Assembly: GCA_044228435.1 (NCBI GenBank)
Contig: JBGAUW010000017.1
Coordinates: 1 to 64,000, forward strand
DNA: 64,000 nucleotides
Reading direction: 5' to 3'
Source of the DNA: Bog-950 sp044228435
GTDB taxonomy: Bacteria > Bacteroidota > Bacteroidia > Chitinophagales > LD1
Both the position numbers and the translations under genes were made by a program. This document shows, piece after piece, positions 45,865-54,183 of the stretch (positions are counted from its first letter, which is position 1; every line of letters starts with the position of its first letter). Under the pieces are notes generated by a model. It did not search any database. It was not told the DNA's origin and saw only the letters and a list, made by a program, of their open reading frames with translations.

Positions 45865-46140
45865 TTATGCGTTTGGGGTTAAATCGGCAATAGTCTCCTC
45901 AGCCTGCTGCTTTGCATCGGTAGCAGCGGTGCCCGCCTGTTTGCGTAAAGCTTCAAATTGTTGTGTTACCGAGCTCATAAACTCGCTAAACTTCTCTTCC
46001 AAATTTTCGCTGTAATCATCAGCCTTATCGGCAATTTTACGGCGTGTAACCGAACCTTTATCCGGTGCTAATAAAATACCTAATGTAGCGCCAACGGCAA
46101 CACCTGCCAATACACCTAACAATACTTTTCCTGAGCCCAT
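45865..46140 (-). CDS. YtxH-domain stress protein
   Basis: 91 residues. One Gly/Ala-rich membrane helix (KVLLGVLAGVAVGATLGILLAP) is followed at once by the YtxH hallmark APDKGSVTRRKIADKADDY and a charged helical tail. YtxH proteins are induced by general stress in firmicutes and are common in Bacteroidota beside csbD- and holin-like genes, as here. First gene of the 46140-45104 operon. Confidence 0.85.
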   Translation of the reverse strand: MGSGKVLLGVLAGVAVGATLGILLAPDKGSVTRRKIADKADDYSENLEEKFSEFMSSVTQQFEALRKQAGTAATDAKQQAEETIADLTPNA

Positions 46141-46195
46141 ATATTTTTATATTTTTCTATATGGTGCAAAAGCAATGCCACCGCCAATTGTCCGG

Positions 46196-47125
46196 CTACT
46201 CCTCCTCTATTTCAATTACCTTTTGTTTTATTATTTGCAGTGAATATTCGTTGGGCGTAATTTTATCGCCATGCGTATGGGCATATACCTTGGTAAACTC
46301 AGCACCAAAATAAAGGATAATAGCGGAGTAATACACCCACACAAGTATAAGTATAATAGAACCCGCTGCACCATATACTGATGCTACTGCCGAGCTTCCT
46401 AAATACGCGCCAATTGCAAACTTGCCAACCATAAACAACGCCGCTGTAAACGACGCACCCACCAGGCAATCGCGCAACACAATGCGGCCATCAGGCAGCG
46501 TTTTAAAAATAAACGTAAACAGCAAGGTAATAATGGCAAAAACTATTACCAGGTTAGCCGCTGTAAAAAGAAAGAAGGCATCTTTAGGGAAACGCGCCGA
46601 AAGCCTTTCGTTTAGCACATCGGTTATTGAGTTTACTACCAGGCCCACCATTAGTAAAAACCCCAGCGAGCCAATCATTGAAAACGACATAATACGGTTT
46701 TTAATAAACTTAATAAGCCCTCGTTTGGGCTTGGCCACCAGGCCCCATATATAATTTATCGAATCCTGAATTTCGGAAAACACGCCCGAGGCGCCTATTA
46801 GCAGCACCACCACACCAAATACTGTAACAAAGGAATTGCTGTTAGATAAGCTTACATTCTTTATTACCTCTTGTATTTGCAGCGCAGCATCGTTGCCTAC
46901 CAGCCCTCTTATTTGCCAAAAGATGCGGCCGCGTACGGCATCGGCGCCAAAAAAATAACCGCAAAGGCTTATTATAATAATAAGCAAAGGCGGCAACGAA
47001 AAAATGGTGTAATACGAAAGTGCTGCACTTAACTGCAGGGCATTATCATCAATAAACTGGTGTAAAGTTTCGCGGAACAGGTAAACTGTTTTACGCAGGG
47101 TGGTACGTAGCCATGTAAAATGCAT
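46196..47125 (-). CDS. YihY/BrkB family inner-membrane protein
   Basis: About 309 residues from Met at 47125 (MHFTWLRTTLRKTVYLF). The longer frame to 47179 adds a lead without family resemblance. Six membrane helices. Family words: FIDDNALQLSAALSYYTIFSLPPLLIII, LIGASGVFSEIQDSINYIW and SVYGAAGSIILILVWVYYSAIILYFGAEFTK. The protein was once called ribonuclease BN in error and is now regarded as a membrane protein of unknown transport role. The N-terminal region and GAEFTKVYA match very well. Confidence 0.9.
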   Translation of the reverse strand: MHFTWLRTTLRKTVYLFRETLHQFIDDNALQLSAALSYYTIFSLPPLLIIIISLCGYFFGADAVRGRIFWQIRGLVGNDAALQIQEVIKNVSLSNSNSFVTVFGVVVLLIGASGVFSEIQDSINYIWGLVAKPKRGLIKFIKNRIMSFSMIGSLGFLLMVGLVVNSITDVLNERLSARFPKDAFFLFTAANLVIVFAIITLLFTFIFKTLPDGRIVLRDCLVGASFTAALFMVGKFAIGAYLGSSAVASVYGAAGSIILILVWVYYSAIILYFGAEFTKVYAHTHGDKITPNEYSLQIIKQKVIEIEEE

Positions 47126-47205
47126 GCAAGGGAGTTGTGTTAAACTAAAAAAGCATACTGCCGGGTGCATAGCGCCCAACAGTATGCTTTTGCAAAGGTA
47201 GTTTA

Positions 47206-47391
47206 TTAAAGGTCTGAAAGCACCTTGTGCAACTCTTCTTTGGTTTTACCCAGCTTAATTTGCAGTTTACCCATCATTTCTTCCTTTTTACCTTCGGCAA
47301 AAGTTAAATCATCATCGGTAAGGGTTGCAAATTTTTGTTTCAGCTTGCCTTTTTGTTCGTGCCAGTTGCCTTCAAGTTCGGTAGTATTCAT
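47206..47391 (-). CDS. CsbD-family stress protein
   Basis: 61 residues. NWHEQKGKLKQKFATLTDDDL is the CsbD signature, continued by FAEGKKEEMMGKLQIKLGKTKEELHKVL. Small, highly charged, helical protein induced in general stress in many bacteria; its biochemical role is unknown. Upstream lies one of the best examples of the shared TTGTATAAC / CATCTTTA element, placing transcription start about 30 nt before the ATG. Confidence 0.92.
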   Translation of the reverse strand: MNTTELEGNWHEQKGKLKQKFATLTDDDLTFAEGKKEEMMGKLQIKLGKTKEELHKVLSDL

Positions 47392-47427
47392 ATGGATTGT
47401 ATTTAAAGTGAAAAAACTTTCACCAGG

Positions 47428-47464
47428 TAAAGATGTGCAATTACCAGGCCAGGGTGTTATACAA
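47428..47464 (-). promoter_or_regulatory. Promoter-like element before the csbD-type gene
   Basis: Minus strand: TTGTATAAC (47456-47464), exactly 20 nt, CATCTTTA (47428-47435), then about 37 nt to the ATG. Same boxes and spacing as before the OmpA and small-lipoprotein genes. Confidence 0.55.
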
Positions 47465-47495
47465 TTAAATATAAGTGTTACAACTTATGCAAATA

Positions 47496-47525
47496 AAAAA
47501 CCGGCTTGCTCACGCAAACCGGCTT
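47496..47525 (-). terminator. Rho-independent terminator
   Basis: Minus strand: CCGGTTTGC GTGA GCAAGCCGG then TTTTTT. It follows the T9SS protein ending at 47553. Confidence 0.8.
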
Positions 47526-47552
47526 CTCTTATACTTAAAAGTTATATGCCGC

Positions 47553-50060
47553 TTATATTTTAATAAATTGTTTGGTGCTGCTTACCTTGCTGTTATAAAA
47601 CTTAAGCATATAGCTGCCCGGTTGTAAATCCGATACCGGTATACTCATAGTGCTGCTGTTTAATTTATAGTTAGCCACTAACTGGCCTGTAATGGTATAA
47701 ACATCTATAATAACAGGCTCAGTAGAGAACGTGCTGTTTACAATAACCAGGTTATCGTTAGCCGGGTTAGGGTAGATGCTGAAAGCAATATCGTTCTTTA
47801 CTTCGGCTACCGGGGTAGCAGTATTCTGATCGAACACTGTAAAAGGGCTAAGTGAAGTAAGACCTGTTCTGATTAAACTAAACAAACCGGCAGACTCATC
47901 CACAGCTACCGAACTTGCGCTAACATCCCATGCACCATTTGTATAGTGCGAAATATAGGCTGCGTTGGCGTTAAAGCTGTTTACTTCCATAGCGGCTGTC
48001 CACATCAGTTGTAAGTTAAGGTTTAGGTTGCTGCTAATATTGCTGGCTACGTTCCAGGTAGCATCAACTAACGGCTGAGAAGCCGAAAGATCAACACCTG
48101 AAGTTCCCTGTGCCAATACATTACTTACTACACCCACTTTAATTTGTCCGCTGGCCGAACCTGCATTTAAAAGCACATTAGCCGGAGAGTAATTAAGTGT
48201 AGTGCCTACCGGAAAATTAACCATACCGGGTAAACCTGCAGTTAAATTCATTTGCAGATAACCGTTAGCCGCGGTAGAAATGTATGAAGTTGTAGAAGCC
48301 CCCGAAATCATACCAGTTGCCCCAATTATAAGCGCGTTAGCGCCTATAGCCAGTTTGCCCGCTATAAAATGAAGGGTATCGCGCACATGTAACATAGTGC
48401 CAATAGCAGCCGAACCACTACCTGCTACATTAACGGTTAAATTGCCAACTGTATTAGCCAAAGTTGCAAAGCGAAGTTCGCCCGATGTAGATGCCGGAGT
48501 GGCAATGGTTAGATTAGAAGTAGAATCGGTAGATATAGTTCCGGTTCCCGAACCTGCCACATTACCGTTAATAATTAAATCGTGTCCGTTCAGATTAAGC
48601 GTGCCGCTTTGTAGCGAAAGCATACCTACTGTTGAATTGTTAGCCAGGCCTACACTGGTAGTACCGGTGCTGTTAATAGTTAAGTTTCCTATACTGCCGG
48701 TAAAAGGCAACGCTGCAATGGCAGTAGTTGCATTAACAGTTAAACCCGAAGTATTGGTTGCTACTATTGAACCTGTTCCTGCTGTAACTAAAGATGTAGC
48801 GCCCAGGGTAAGTGTATGGCCGTTAAGATTTAAGTTACTGGTAGTAGTTAAAGCCAATGTGCCTGCAACAGTTAAGTCAGAGCCCAGCGAAGGAGTGTTG
48901 GATAAACCTGCAGTAACCGTAAAGTTACGAAGGTTTTGCGCCCCGGCAGTAAATGTAAGGGTAGATGCCGCAGCGGTTAAGCTGTTGATAGTAAGATCAG
49001 ATTGATTATTGGCGCTTAAAGTACCTGCACCGCTCACGTTGCCTCCAATGGTAAGATCGGCACCGCTAAAATTAAGCGCGCCGCTGTTTAATTGCAAAGT
49101 TCCGTTTACATCTACATTACCCGCAATGTGTGCCTGGTTACCGGCACCTACATTTACGGTAAGGTTATTAACTGCCGATGTTAAACCACTAAACGTAAGT
49201 GCGTCTGTAGTTCCGCCAGCGCTGTTAATGCTAATGTTAGATAAAGCCGTGGTAGTTATAGAACCCGTGCCTACTGATGCAATGGTGCCGTTTAACGTTA
49301 GGTTATTAGCAGCTACAATCAAAACACCACTGGTAAGTGCCAGTGTACCATTTACGGTTAAATTAGTAGCCAGTGTAACGGTGTTAGCTGCACCAGGATT
49401 AATGGTTACATTTTGCAAACCCGAACCTGTTAACTCAATACCTGCAATTGATGATGCCGTATTGTAAGTAACGTTATAGTTATTGGTAAGGCTTACCGTG
49501 CCGCCTGCACCCGCAGCCAGCAACCCACCCGATACTATAATAGTGCCGTTATTAGCTAAAGCCAGGCTACCACCGGTTACGGTAGATAAAGTACCTGCCG
49601 TAAGGTTTAGCGTTTGCTCAACCGTAATATGCGCAGCCGAGGCAAACCCCGTAGTAGAATTTAGGGTAGTGGCCGTTAAATTACCGGTAAAAGCAAGTGC
49701 GGCAGCTACATTAATAGCCACTGTTTCTAATACTATATTACCCGCACCCATTACATTACCAATGTTAACGGTTAAGGTAGAACTGTTGGTGCTGTTTAGG
49801 TTACCATCCACTTTTAATGCAGCTAAGGTTCCGTTAAGCGTATAACTGCTATTTAAATTTACAGTAATACCCGCGGGTATAACCACAGTATCTAATAAAT
49901 TGATAGGCAAGGGCGCCAACGAGCCGGCCCATGTAGCACTTGCACTAAAATTACCCGAGTTTACTGCGGTATAAGTTGCACCGTACGTAGTGCCGGTAAA
50001 TACTACGGCCAAAAGCAGTAGCGAAATTTTTGTTTTAATCGCTTTAGAAATGTTTTTCAT
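47553..50060 (-). CDS. Secreted T9SS type-A protein with beta-helix-like repeats
   Basis: 835 residues. A signal peptide (KTKISLLLLAVVFTGTTYG) is followed by a G8-like start (TYTAVNSGNFSASATWAGSLAP ... VVIPAGITVNLNSSYTLNGTLAALKVDG). Many degenerate 25-45-residue units follow, rich in NLTVNGTLALTSGVL-type phrases, predicted to stack as a right-handed beta-helix, then a globular domain and a type-A sorting domain (FSIYPNPANDNLVIV ... LQPGSYMLKFYNS). Probable surface adhesin or matrix protein. It interrupts the stress block, with its own terminator downstream. Confidence 0.87.
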   Translation of the reverse strand: MKNISKAIKTKISLLLLAVVFTGTTYGATYTAVNSGNFSASATWAGSLAPLPINLLDTVVIPAGITVNLNSSYTLNGTLAALKVDGNLNSTNSSTLTVNIGNVMGAGNIVLETVAINVAAALAFTGNLTATTLNSTTGFASAAHITVEQTLNLTAGTLSTVTGGSLALANNGTIIVSGGLLAAGAGGTVSLTNNYNVTYNTASSIAGIELTGSGLQNVTINPGAANTVTLATNLTVNGTLALTSGVLIVAANNLTLNGTIASVGTGSITTTALSNISINSAGGTTDALTFSGLTSAVNNLTVNVGAGNQAHIAGNVDVNGTLQLNSGALNFSGADLTIGGNVSGAGTLSANNQSDLTINSLTAAASTLTFTAGAQNLRNFTVTAGLSNTPSLGSDLTVAGTLALTTTSNLNLNGHTLTLGATSLVTAGTGSIVATNTSGLTVNATTAIAALPFTGSIGNLTINSTGTTSVGLANNSTVGMLSLQSGTLNLNGHDLIINGNVAGSGTGTISTDSTSNLTIATPASTSGELRFATLANTVGNLTVNVAGSGSAAIGTMLHVRDTLHFIAGKLAIGANALIIGATGMISGASTTSYISTAANGYLQMNLTAGLPGMVNFPVGTTLNYSPANVLLNAGSASGQIKVGVVSNVLAQGTSGVDLSASQPLVDATWNVASNISSNLNLNLQLMWTAAMEVNSFNANAAYISHYTNGAWDVSASSVAVDESAGLFSLIRTGLTSLSPFTVFDQNTATPVAEVKNDIAFSIYPNPANDNLVIVNSTFSTEPVIIDVYTITGQLVANYKLNSSTMSIPVSDLQPGSYMLKFYNSKVSSTKQFIKI

Positions 50061-50128
50061 GTATTTGTTTTAATTGTTTTTAAAAGTTTCGTTTTTAATA
50101 AAAGCTATATCTGTTATAGCAGGTACAC

Positions 50129-50165
50129 AAAAACGCCGGAACCTGGATGGGTTCCGGCGTTTTTA
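50129..50165 (-). terminator. Rho-independent terminator
   Basis: AAAAACGCCGGAACC TGGATG GGTTCCGGCGTTTTT: perfect 15-bp palindrome with T-runs on both sides. It serves the small lipoprotein gene at 50217 (minus strand). Confidence 0.88.
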
Positions 50166-50216
50166 AATTGGTAAACTGTACGGCAACAAAGCCTTACAGG
50201 TAGAAATAATCAATAC

Positions 50217-50423
50217 TTAAATGCTGCTTTTGCAATCAAAGCCCATAGCTTCTTTCGCATCTATTACAGCACCAAATTCAGTTGATGTGTTATAGTCTTT
50301 ACGGCAGTATCTTGTTTCGGGTTCCGAAGTTTTAGTGCACACTTCGCATTTGCTGCACGACGAAATACCTACCGTCATTGTCAAACCCAAAAGGGCTGCA
50401 AAAAATAAATTCTTCATACTCAT
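50217..50423 (-). CDS. Small cysteine-rich lipoprotein
   Basis: 68 residues (66 if Met3 is used, which starts the signal peptide better: MKNLFFAALLGLTMTVGISSC). Lipobox GISSC; the mature peptide begins CSKCEVC and has two more Cys (RYCRKDY, GFDCKSS), five in only about 45 residues. Too short for a known domain. The Cys pairs could form disulphides or bind a metal. A strong shared promoter-like element lies upstream. Function unknown. Confidence 0.75.
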   Translation of the reverse strand: MSMKNLFFAALLGLTMTVGISSCSKCEVCTKTSEPETRYCRKDYNTSTEFGAVIDAKEAMGFDCKSSI

Positions 50424-50492
50424 TTTGTTTAAAGGAAAAACAGGTTCTCAAGTTCTGCCCTGCCGGTTGTTAGTGAAATAATTTTCACACTG

Positions 50493-50529
50493 CAAAGAAG
50501 CGAACATTAATTGTTACTACGCTATACAA
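50493..50529 (-). promoter_or_regulatory. Promoter-like element before the small lipoprotein gene
   Basis: Minus strand: TTGTATAGC (50521-50529), exactly 20 nt, CTTCTTTG (50493-50500), then about 70 nt to the ATG. Confidence 0.55.
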
Positions 50530-50605
50530 TTAAAGTTGTTATGTACATAATTCTCGTTTACTGTTAAATAAGTTAATTACAAAATAATGTAACAACCGGC
50601 ATTAG

Positions 50606-50642
50606 TTGTGTAACGTACTTAACCGGTACCGGTGCATCTTAG
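50606..50642 (+). promoter_or_regulatory. Promoter-like element before the OmpA-family gene
   Basis: TTGTGTAAC (50606-50614), exactly 20 nt including ACCGGTACCGGT, then CATCTTAG (50635-50642), 42 nt before the ATG. Confidence 0.55.
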
Positions 50643-50684
50643 CCAAGTTATTTACACACTAATTAATTCTTTAAACCACTACAC

Positions 50685-51482
50685 ATGCGTAATCTTTTTC
50701 AATATTCTATTCTTTTTGCTTTAACCGGTGCGCTCACGCTTTCCTCATGCGTTTCTAAGGGAAAGTTTCTAAACTCAGAAGCTAATGTGCGTAAACTACA
50801 AAGCGATAGCAGCACTACCCATCGCTCGTTAGATGAGTGCAACGTATCGGTGCGCGACTTGCAGCAACAGCGCGATGCATTACAAAATGCTAATGCCACC
50901 TCACAAAATGAATTAGAAACACTGGCCTCTAAATCAAAGCTTACCATTGCCGAACAGGCCAGACGCTTAAAGGCTTTGCAGGATATTATACAAGGGCAAC
51001 GCAACGTAATGAACAATCTTAAAAAATCAATCTCCGATGCACTGATAAACTTTAAGGCAGATGAGCTTAGCGTTTATATAAAGGATGGCAAAGTATATGT
51101 ATCGCTTCAAGAGAAGCTATTATTTAAATCGGGCAGCGCGGTAGTAGACCCTAAGGGTAAAGACGCACTAAAAAACCTGGCGCAAGTGCTTAACAGCACC
51201 CGCGATATATCGGTGCTTATAGAAGGTCACACAGATACTATTCCAATTAAAAAGGAGAAGTTTGAAGATAACTGGTCGCTAAGCGTATCGCGCGCCACGT
51301 CAATAGTGCGAATACTTAGCAACGATTATGGTTTTGATGCCCACCGCATTACTGCTGCCGGCAGAGGAGAGTTTTACCCTGTGCAAAGCAACGCTACTGA
51401 TATGGGCCGTGCAGGAAACCGCCGCACCGAAATTATTTTATCGCCGGATCTAAACGAAATTTTCAAGCTGCTAGATCAATAA
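50685..51482 (+). CDS. OmpA-family peptidoglycan-binding lipoprotein
   Basis: 265 residues. Lipoprotein signal (FALTGALTLSSC). A coiled coil occupies about 30-125 (LQQQRDALQNANATSQNELETLASKSK). The OmpA/MotB domain in the last 120 residues has LLFKSGSAVVDPKGKDALKNLA, VLIEGHTDT (with the diaminopimelate-contact Asp) and ITAAGRGEFYPVQSN ... RRTEIIL (with the conserved Arg pair). Anchors the outer membrane to the cell wall. Promoter-like TTGTGTAAC / CATCTTAG boxes lie 42-79 nt upstream, and the next gene (51530) probably shares the transcript. Confidence 0.92.
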   Translation: MRNLFQYSILFALTGALTLSSCVSKGKFLNSEANVRKLQSDSSTTHRSLDECNVSVRDLQQQRDALQNANATSQNELETLASKSKLTIAEQARRLKALQDIIQGQRNVMNNLKKSISDALINFKADELSVYIKDGKVYVSLQEKLLFKSGSAVVDPKGKDALKNLAQVLNSTRDISVLIEGHTDTIPIKKEKFEDNWSLSVSRATSIVRILSNDYGFDAHRITAAGRGEFYPVQSNATDMGRAGNRRTEIILSPDLNEIFKLLDQ

Positions 51483-51529
51483 TAGCAGAAGCAGAACAGA
51501 CTTAATACTTAAATAAAACAATACAAAAA

Positions 51530-51949
51530 ATGGCAACAGGAAGAAAGCTTGGTATTTGGATGGACCATACAAGCGCGCACATAATAGAATTTACCGTTAA
51601 CCCTACCGAAACCAAAACGCTGGAATCGGAATTTAGCAGCGACCGCAAAGCGGATACTTTAGGTAAAAGCGAAAATGTAATGCATAATAAAGAACAGCAC
51701 GAACAGGCTACCTTTTACAAAAAACTAGGCAGTGTTATTGCCAACTACGATGAAGTTTTATTGTTTGGACCTACCACTGCCAAAAATGAATTGGCTAATT
51801 TGCTGGAAGCAGACCATCATTTTGAGCGAATTAAAATAGTAATTAAAGATTGCGACAAGATGAACACCAATGAGCAACTATTATTTGTAAAGCACCATTT
51901 TACGGTGGGGGTAAACAATAATCATACACCGGGGCGTACGGGTTTGTAA
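51530..51949 (+). CDS. Conserved protein of unknown function, weakly eRF1/Pelota-like
   Basis: 139 residues, cytosolic. It begins GRKLGIWMDHTSAHIIEF, a beta-hairpin reminiscent of host-attachment/baeRF-type proteins. Later YDEVLLFGPTTAKNELANLL resembles the alpha/beta turn of eRF1-like domains. The resemblance is weak. It follows the OmpA gene by 47 bp in the same direction and ends in a bidirectional hairpin. Probable member of the same stress transcript. Confidence 0.65.
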   Translation: MATGRKLGIWMDHTSAHIIEFTVNPTETKTLESEFSSDRKADTLGKSENVMHNKEQHEQATFYKKLGSVIANYDEVLLFGPTTAKNELANLLEADHHFERIKIVIKDCDKMNTNEQLLFVKHHFTVGVNNNHTPGRTGL

Positions 51950-51952
51950 TAA

Positions 51953-51990
51953 ATAAACAGGCTTAAGCACATTGCCTTAAGCCTGTTTAT
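51953..51990. terminator. Bidirectional terminator hairpin
   Basis: ATAAACAGGCTTAAG, 8-nt loop, CTTAAGCCTGTTTAT: perfect 15-bp stem between two convergent genes. It overlaps the last codons of the gene at 51977. Confidence 0.8.
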
Positions 51991-52168
51991 CTTCTTTTGT
52001 TTCAGCCCCTTCCTCACCAGCCTTTTTCGATTCTTCTTTTCGCTCCTTAAATTCTTCTATATCGGCCTTATCGGGCGTTAAAGTACTGCCCGGTTCCTTT
52101 TCAGCGCTTACCGGCTTTTCGCTGGTTTTATTATGCCCTTTATTACTTTTTTGCTTGTCCTTTTTCAT
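51977..52168 (-). CDS. Small highly charged protein of unknown function
   Basis: 63 residues, almost half Lys or Glu (MKKDKQKSNKGHNKTSEK ... EEFKERKEESKKAGEEGAETKEDKQA). Low complexity and predicted disordered. The frame and the shared terminator hairpin suggest it is expressed. Small charged proteins of this kind accompany CsbD- and KGG-type stress proteins in other bacteria. Function not assignable. Confidence 0.5.
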   Translation of the reverse strand: MKKDKQKSNKGHNKTSEKPVSAEKEPGSTLTPDKADIEEFKERKEESKKAGEEGAETKEDKQA

Positions 52169-52308
52169 GGCTATGCGTTTTAGTATATAACCCTATAAAA
52201 AACCCTGCCACCAGCTAAGCCAAAAGCATAGCGCGTTACGAGCATTAAAATGAACCAGATGTAGAAAAGGAAGGATGGTAATTAAATCTTTACACGACTA
52301 CTGCAAAA

Positions 52309-52674
52309 TTATTCGTAGCCGCTTTTTATAATGGTAAGCACCATTTTAAACCGACCGTTGGGTGTGATATGGTTAGGGGCATGAGCCGGTATTACTATCG
52401 ATTGGCCTGTAAGCAACAAATGCGATTTATTGTTTATTACTACTTCTGCCTTTCCGTCAATTACCTGGGCAAATGTATCGAAGGGTGTGGTTTTTTCGGT
52501 TAATCCCTCTCCACTATCTACCGACATAACACTAATGTTACCGGTCGATTTTTTTAATATCGTTTTTATTACCACCGAGTTGGCTACGTATTCAATAATC
52601 TCTACCGTAATATGCGCCTTTTCTTTTTCCAGCTCCTGCGGGTCGGTAATCTTAGTATTCATAGGATTGAGCAT
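52309..52674 (-). CDS. Cupin-fold protein (copy 1 of a twin pair)
   Basis: 121 residues (Met at 52662 is an alternative start). Single cupin barrel: motif 1 region SGEGLTEKTTPFDTFAQVIDG and motif 2 region GQSIVIPAHAPNHITPNGRFKM. Relatives usually have EHTxPFD in motif 1; here the metal-ligand His is Lys. The His residues of PAHAPNH remain. About 60 percent of positions agree with the protein at 53812-54183, with which it brackets the AraC regulator and response-regulator genes. It may bind a small ligand rather than act as a metalloenzyme. Confidence 0.85.
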   Translation of the reverse strand: MLNPMNTKITDPQELEKEKAHITVEIIEYVANSVVIKTILKKSTGNISVMSVDSGEGLTEKTTPFDTFAQVIDGKAEVVINNKSHLLLTGQSIVIPAHAPNHITPNGRFKMVLTIIKSGYE

Positions 52675-52778
52675 AAACTAATTTTTACCGGCCAAAACGG
52701 AAAGCAAATCAAAAACAAACCTTTGTTCAGGGCTCAATTCTGTAATACAAGGTTACTCTAATTTATTACAGCAAGCGT

Positions 52779-53345
52779 TTATTTAACATCATCCAGCGCA
52801 ATGCGCCTGCGGTGCTGCTTTAAATTTTTAAAATAGGTAGGCGTAAGGCCGGTTACTTTTTTAAACTGATTGGAGAGGTGCGCCACACTACTATAGTTAA
52901 GTTTATACGATATCTGCGTAAGGCTAAGTTCATCATATAAAAGCAACTCTTTAACCCTTTCTATCTTGTGCGCTATTATGTAATTCTCTATAGTAGAGCC
53001 GGTTACTTCCGAAAAAAGGTTACTTAAATACGGATAGTCCGTGTGTAGCTTTTCGCTCAGGTAATCTGAAAACTTTGCCTTCGGCATTTTATCTTCATAA
53101 TGCACCATTTCTATCACCACATTCTTAATCTTTTCTATCATCATCGCACGCTTATCATCCATTAGCTCAAGCCCCGATTTTAGCAATTCCGCTCTTAGTA
53201 ATTCGAGTTGTGCATCCGCTACTACACCCTTTACCACCACTTCGCCCAATTCCACGCTATTATATTGTATACCCAGGTTTTCGAGCGCAGCCTTTACCAC
53301 CATTTTACAGCGCAGCGATACCATATATTTAATGTGTAGTTTCAT
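52779..53345 (-). CDS. AraC-family regulator with HMA-like N-terminal domain
   Basis: 188 residues from Met at 53345 (the Met at 53357 is also possible). The N-terminal domain of about 70 residues (KLHIKYMVSLRCKMVVKAALENLGI ... VELGEVVVKGVV) has the shape of heavy-metal-associated domains of this regulator class, but the expected first Cys of MVCxRC is Ser here. The C-terminal AraC domain has two HTHs (YLSNLFSEVTGSTIENYI and SLTQISYKLNYSSVAHLSNQFKKVTGLTPTYF). It follows the response regulator by a few bases, so the two are co-transcribed. Confidence 0.85.
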   Translation of the reverse strand: MKLHIKYMVSLRCKMVVKAALENLGIQYNSVELGEVVVKGVVADAQLELLRAELLKSGLELMDDKRAMMIEKIKNVVIEMVHYEDKMPKAKFSDYLSEKLHTDYPYLSNLFSEVTGSTIENYIIAHKIERVKELLLYDELSLTQISYKLNYSSVAHLSNQFKKVTGLTPTYFKNLKQHRRRIALDDVK

Positions 53346-53361
53346 TTCCCTAAGCATCCGG

Positions 53362-53793
53362 TTAGTAAGCTAAAAACCCGGTTTGGGTATCTTCACTACC
53401 TGGCTGCCATGCATCCAAGTTAATTATATGTTCGATTCTTTCTCTAAGCAGGTCCACATCCTCTGGCTTTTTAATAAAAGCCTTAGCCCCTAACTCCTGC
53501 GCCCTGCCGCTTTTTGCTACATCGGTTGATAGTATAATTACCGGTATGTTTTTAGTTAAAGGCATGTTTGCTAATTGACCAAGCAAAGTTATTCCATCCA
53601 TTACAGGCATATTAATATCAGTAAAAATAATATCCGGCAGATGCCGGGCATCGCGGAGTTTATCCAGCGCTTCCTGCCCGTTATTAGCAATACCGTATAT
53701 AGTTGCGTTTTCAATATGCCTTATTGCGTGTTCAAACAGCATTTGGTCACTACGCTCATCTTCAATCAATAAAATAGTTTTGGGTTTGCTCAC
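53362..53793 (-). CDS. Response regulator receiver protein
   Basis: 143 residues, receiver domain only. Acidic pair IEDERSD, phospho-acceptor Asp59 in DIIFTDINMPVMDGI, Thr of VIILSTDVA and Lys in FIKKPEDV. It lies 18 bp after the cupin gene at 53812 and just before the AraC-family gene, so cupin, receiver and regulator probably form one transcript. No output domain; the AraC protein could act downstream. Confidence 0.92.
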   Translation of the reverse strand: MSKPKTILLIEDERSDQMLFEHAIRHIENATIYGIANNGQEALDKLRDARHLPDIIFTDINMPVMDGITLLGQLANMPLTKNIPVIILSTDVAKSGRAQELGAKAFIKKPEDVDLLRERIEHIINLDAWQPGSEDTQTGFLAY

Positions 53794-53811
53794 TTCATTG
53801 GGGTTGTGGTA

Positions 53812-54183
53812 TTAATCTTCGTATCCGTTTTTTATTACTGTTAAAAGCATTTTAAACCGGCCGTTGGGTTTAATATGGTTTGGTTTATGTGCAGGTATTA
53901 TAATACCCTCGCCGGTGCCGAGTGTATTTTCTTTCCCATCTATAACAATAACTGCGGTGCCATCAATTATTTGCGCGTAGGTATCAAAAGGCGATGTTTT
54001 TTCGTTCAGGCCCTCACCGGTATCGAACGACATTGCATTTACCGTACCCGTTGCCTTTTTCATTAACGATTTACTAACCACGGCGTTGTGCTCATACTCT
54101 ATCAGTTCAACTATAATATGCGCTTCGGCTTTATTTACAGCATGACCTTTACCCGATGCCTCTTCAAGTTCTTTAGTATCCAT
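53812..54183 (-). CDS. Cupin-fold protein (copy 2 of a twin pair)
   Basis: 123 residues. Paralogue of 52309-52674: EAHIIVELIEYEHNAVVSKSLMKKA, SFDTGEGLNEKTSPFDTYAQ and IIIPAHKPNHIKPNGRFKMLL. The same Lys replaces the usual motif-1 His. First gene of the cupin, receiver, AraC-type transcript. Two copies keeping the same unusual site argue for a conserved, changed function rather than decay. Confidence 0.85.
   Translation of the reverse strand: MDTKELEEASGKGHAVNKAEAHIIVELIEYEHNAVVSKSLMKKATGTVNAMSFDTGEGLNEKTSPFDTYAQIIDGTAVIVIDGKENTLGTGEGIIIPAHKPNHIKPNGRFKMLLTVIKNGYED

Noticed and set aside
47126..47179. Longer start for the BrkB-type protein
   Set aside because: The extra residues (MGAMHPAVCFFSLTQ) have no match in the family and overlap the region before the natural start.
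47553..50060. Long plus-strand open frames opposite the T9SS protein (for example 48397-49005 and 49009-49467)
   Set aside because: They are antisense shadows caused by the biased codons of repeat-rich protein; composition is Pro/Val/Leu-heavy with no signal, start context or family features.
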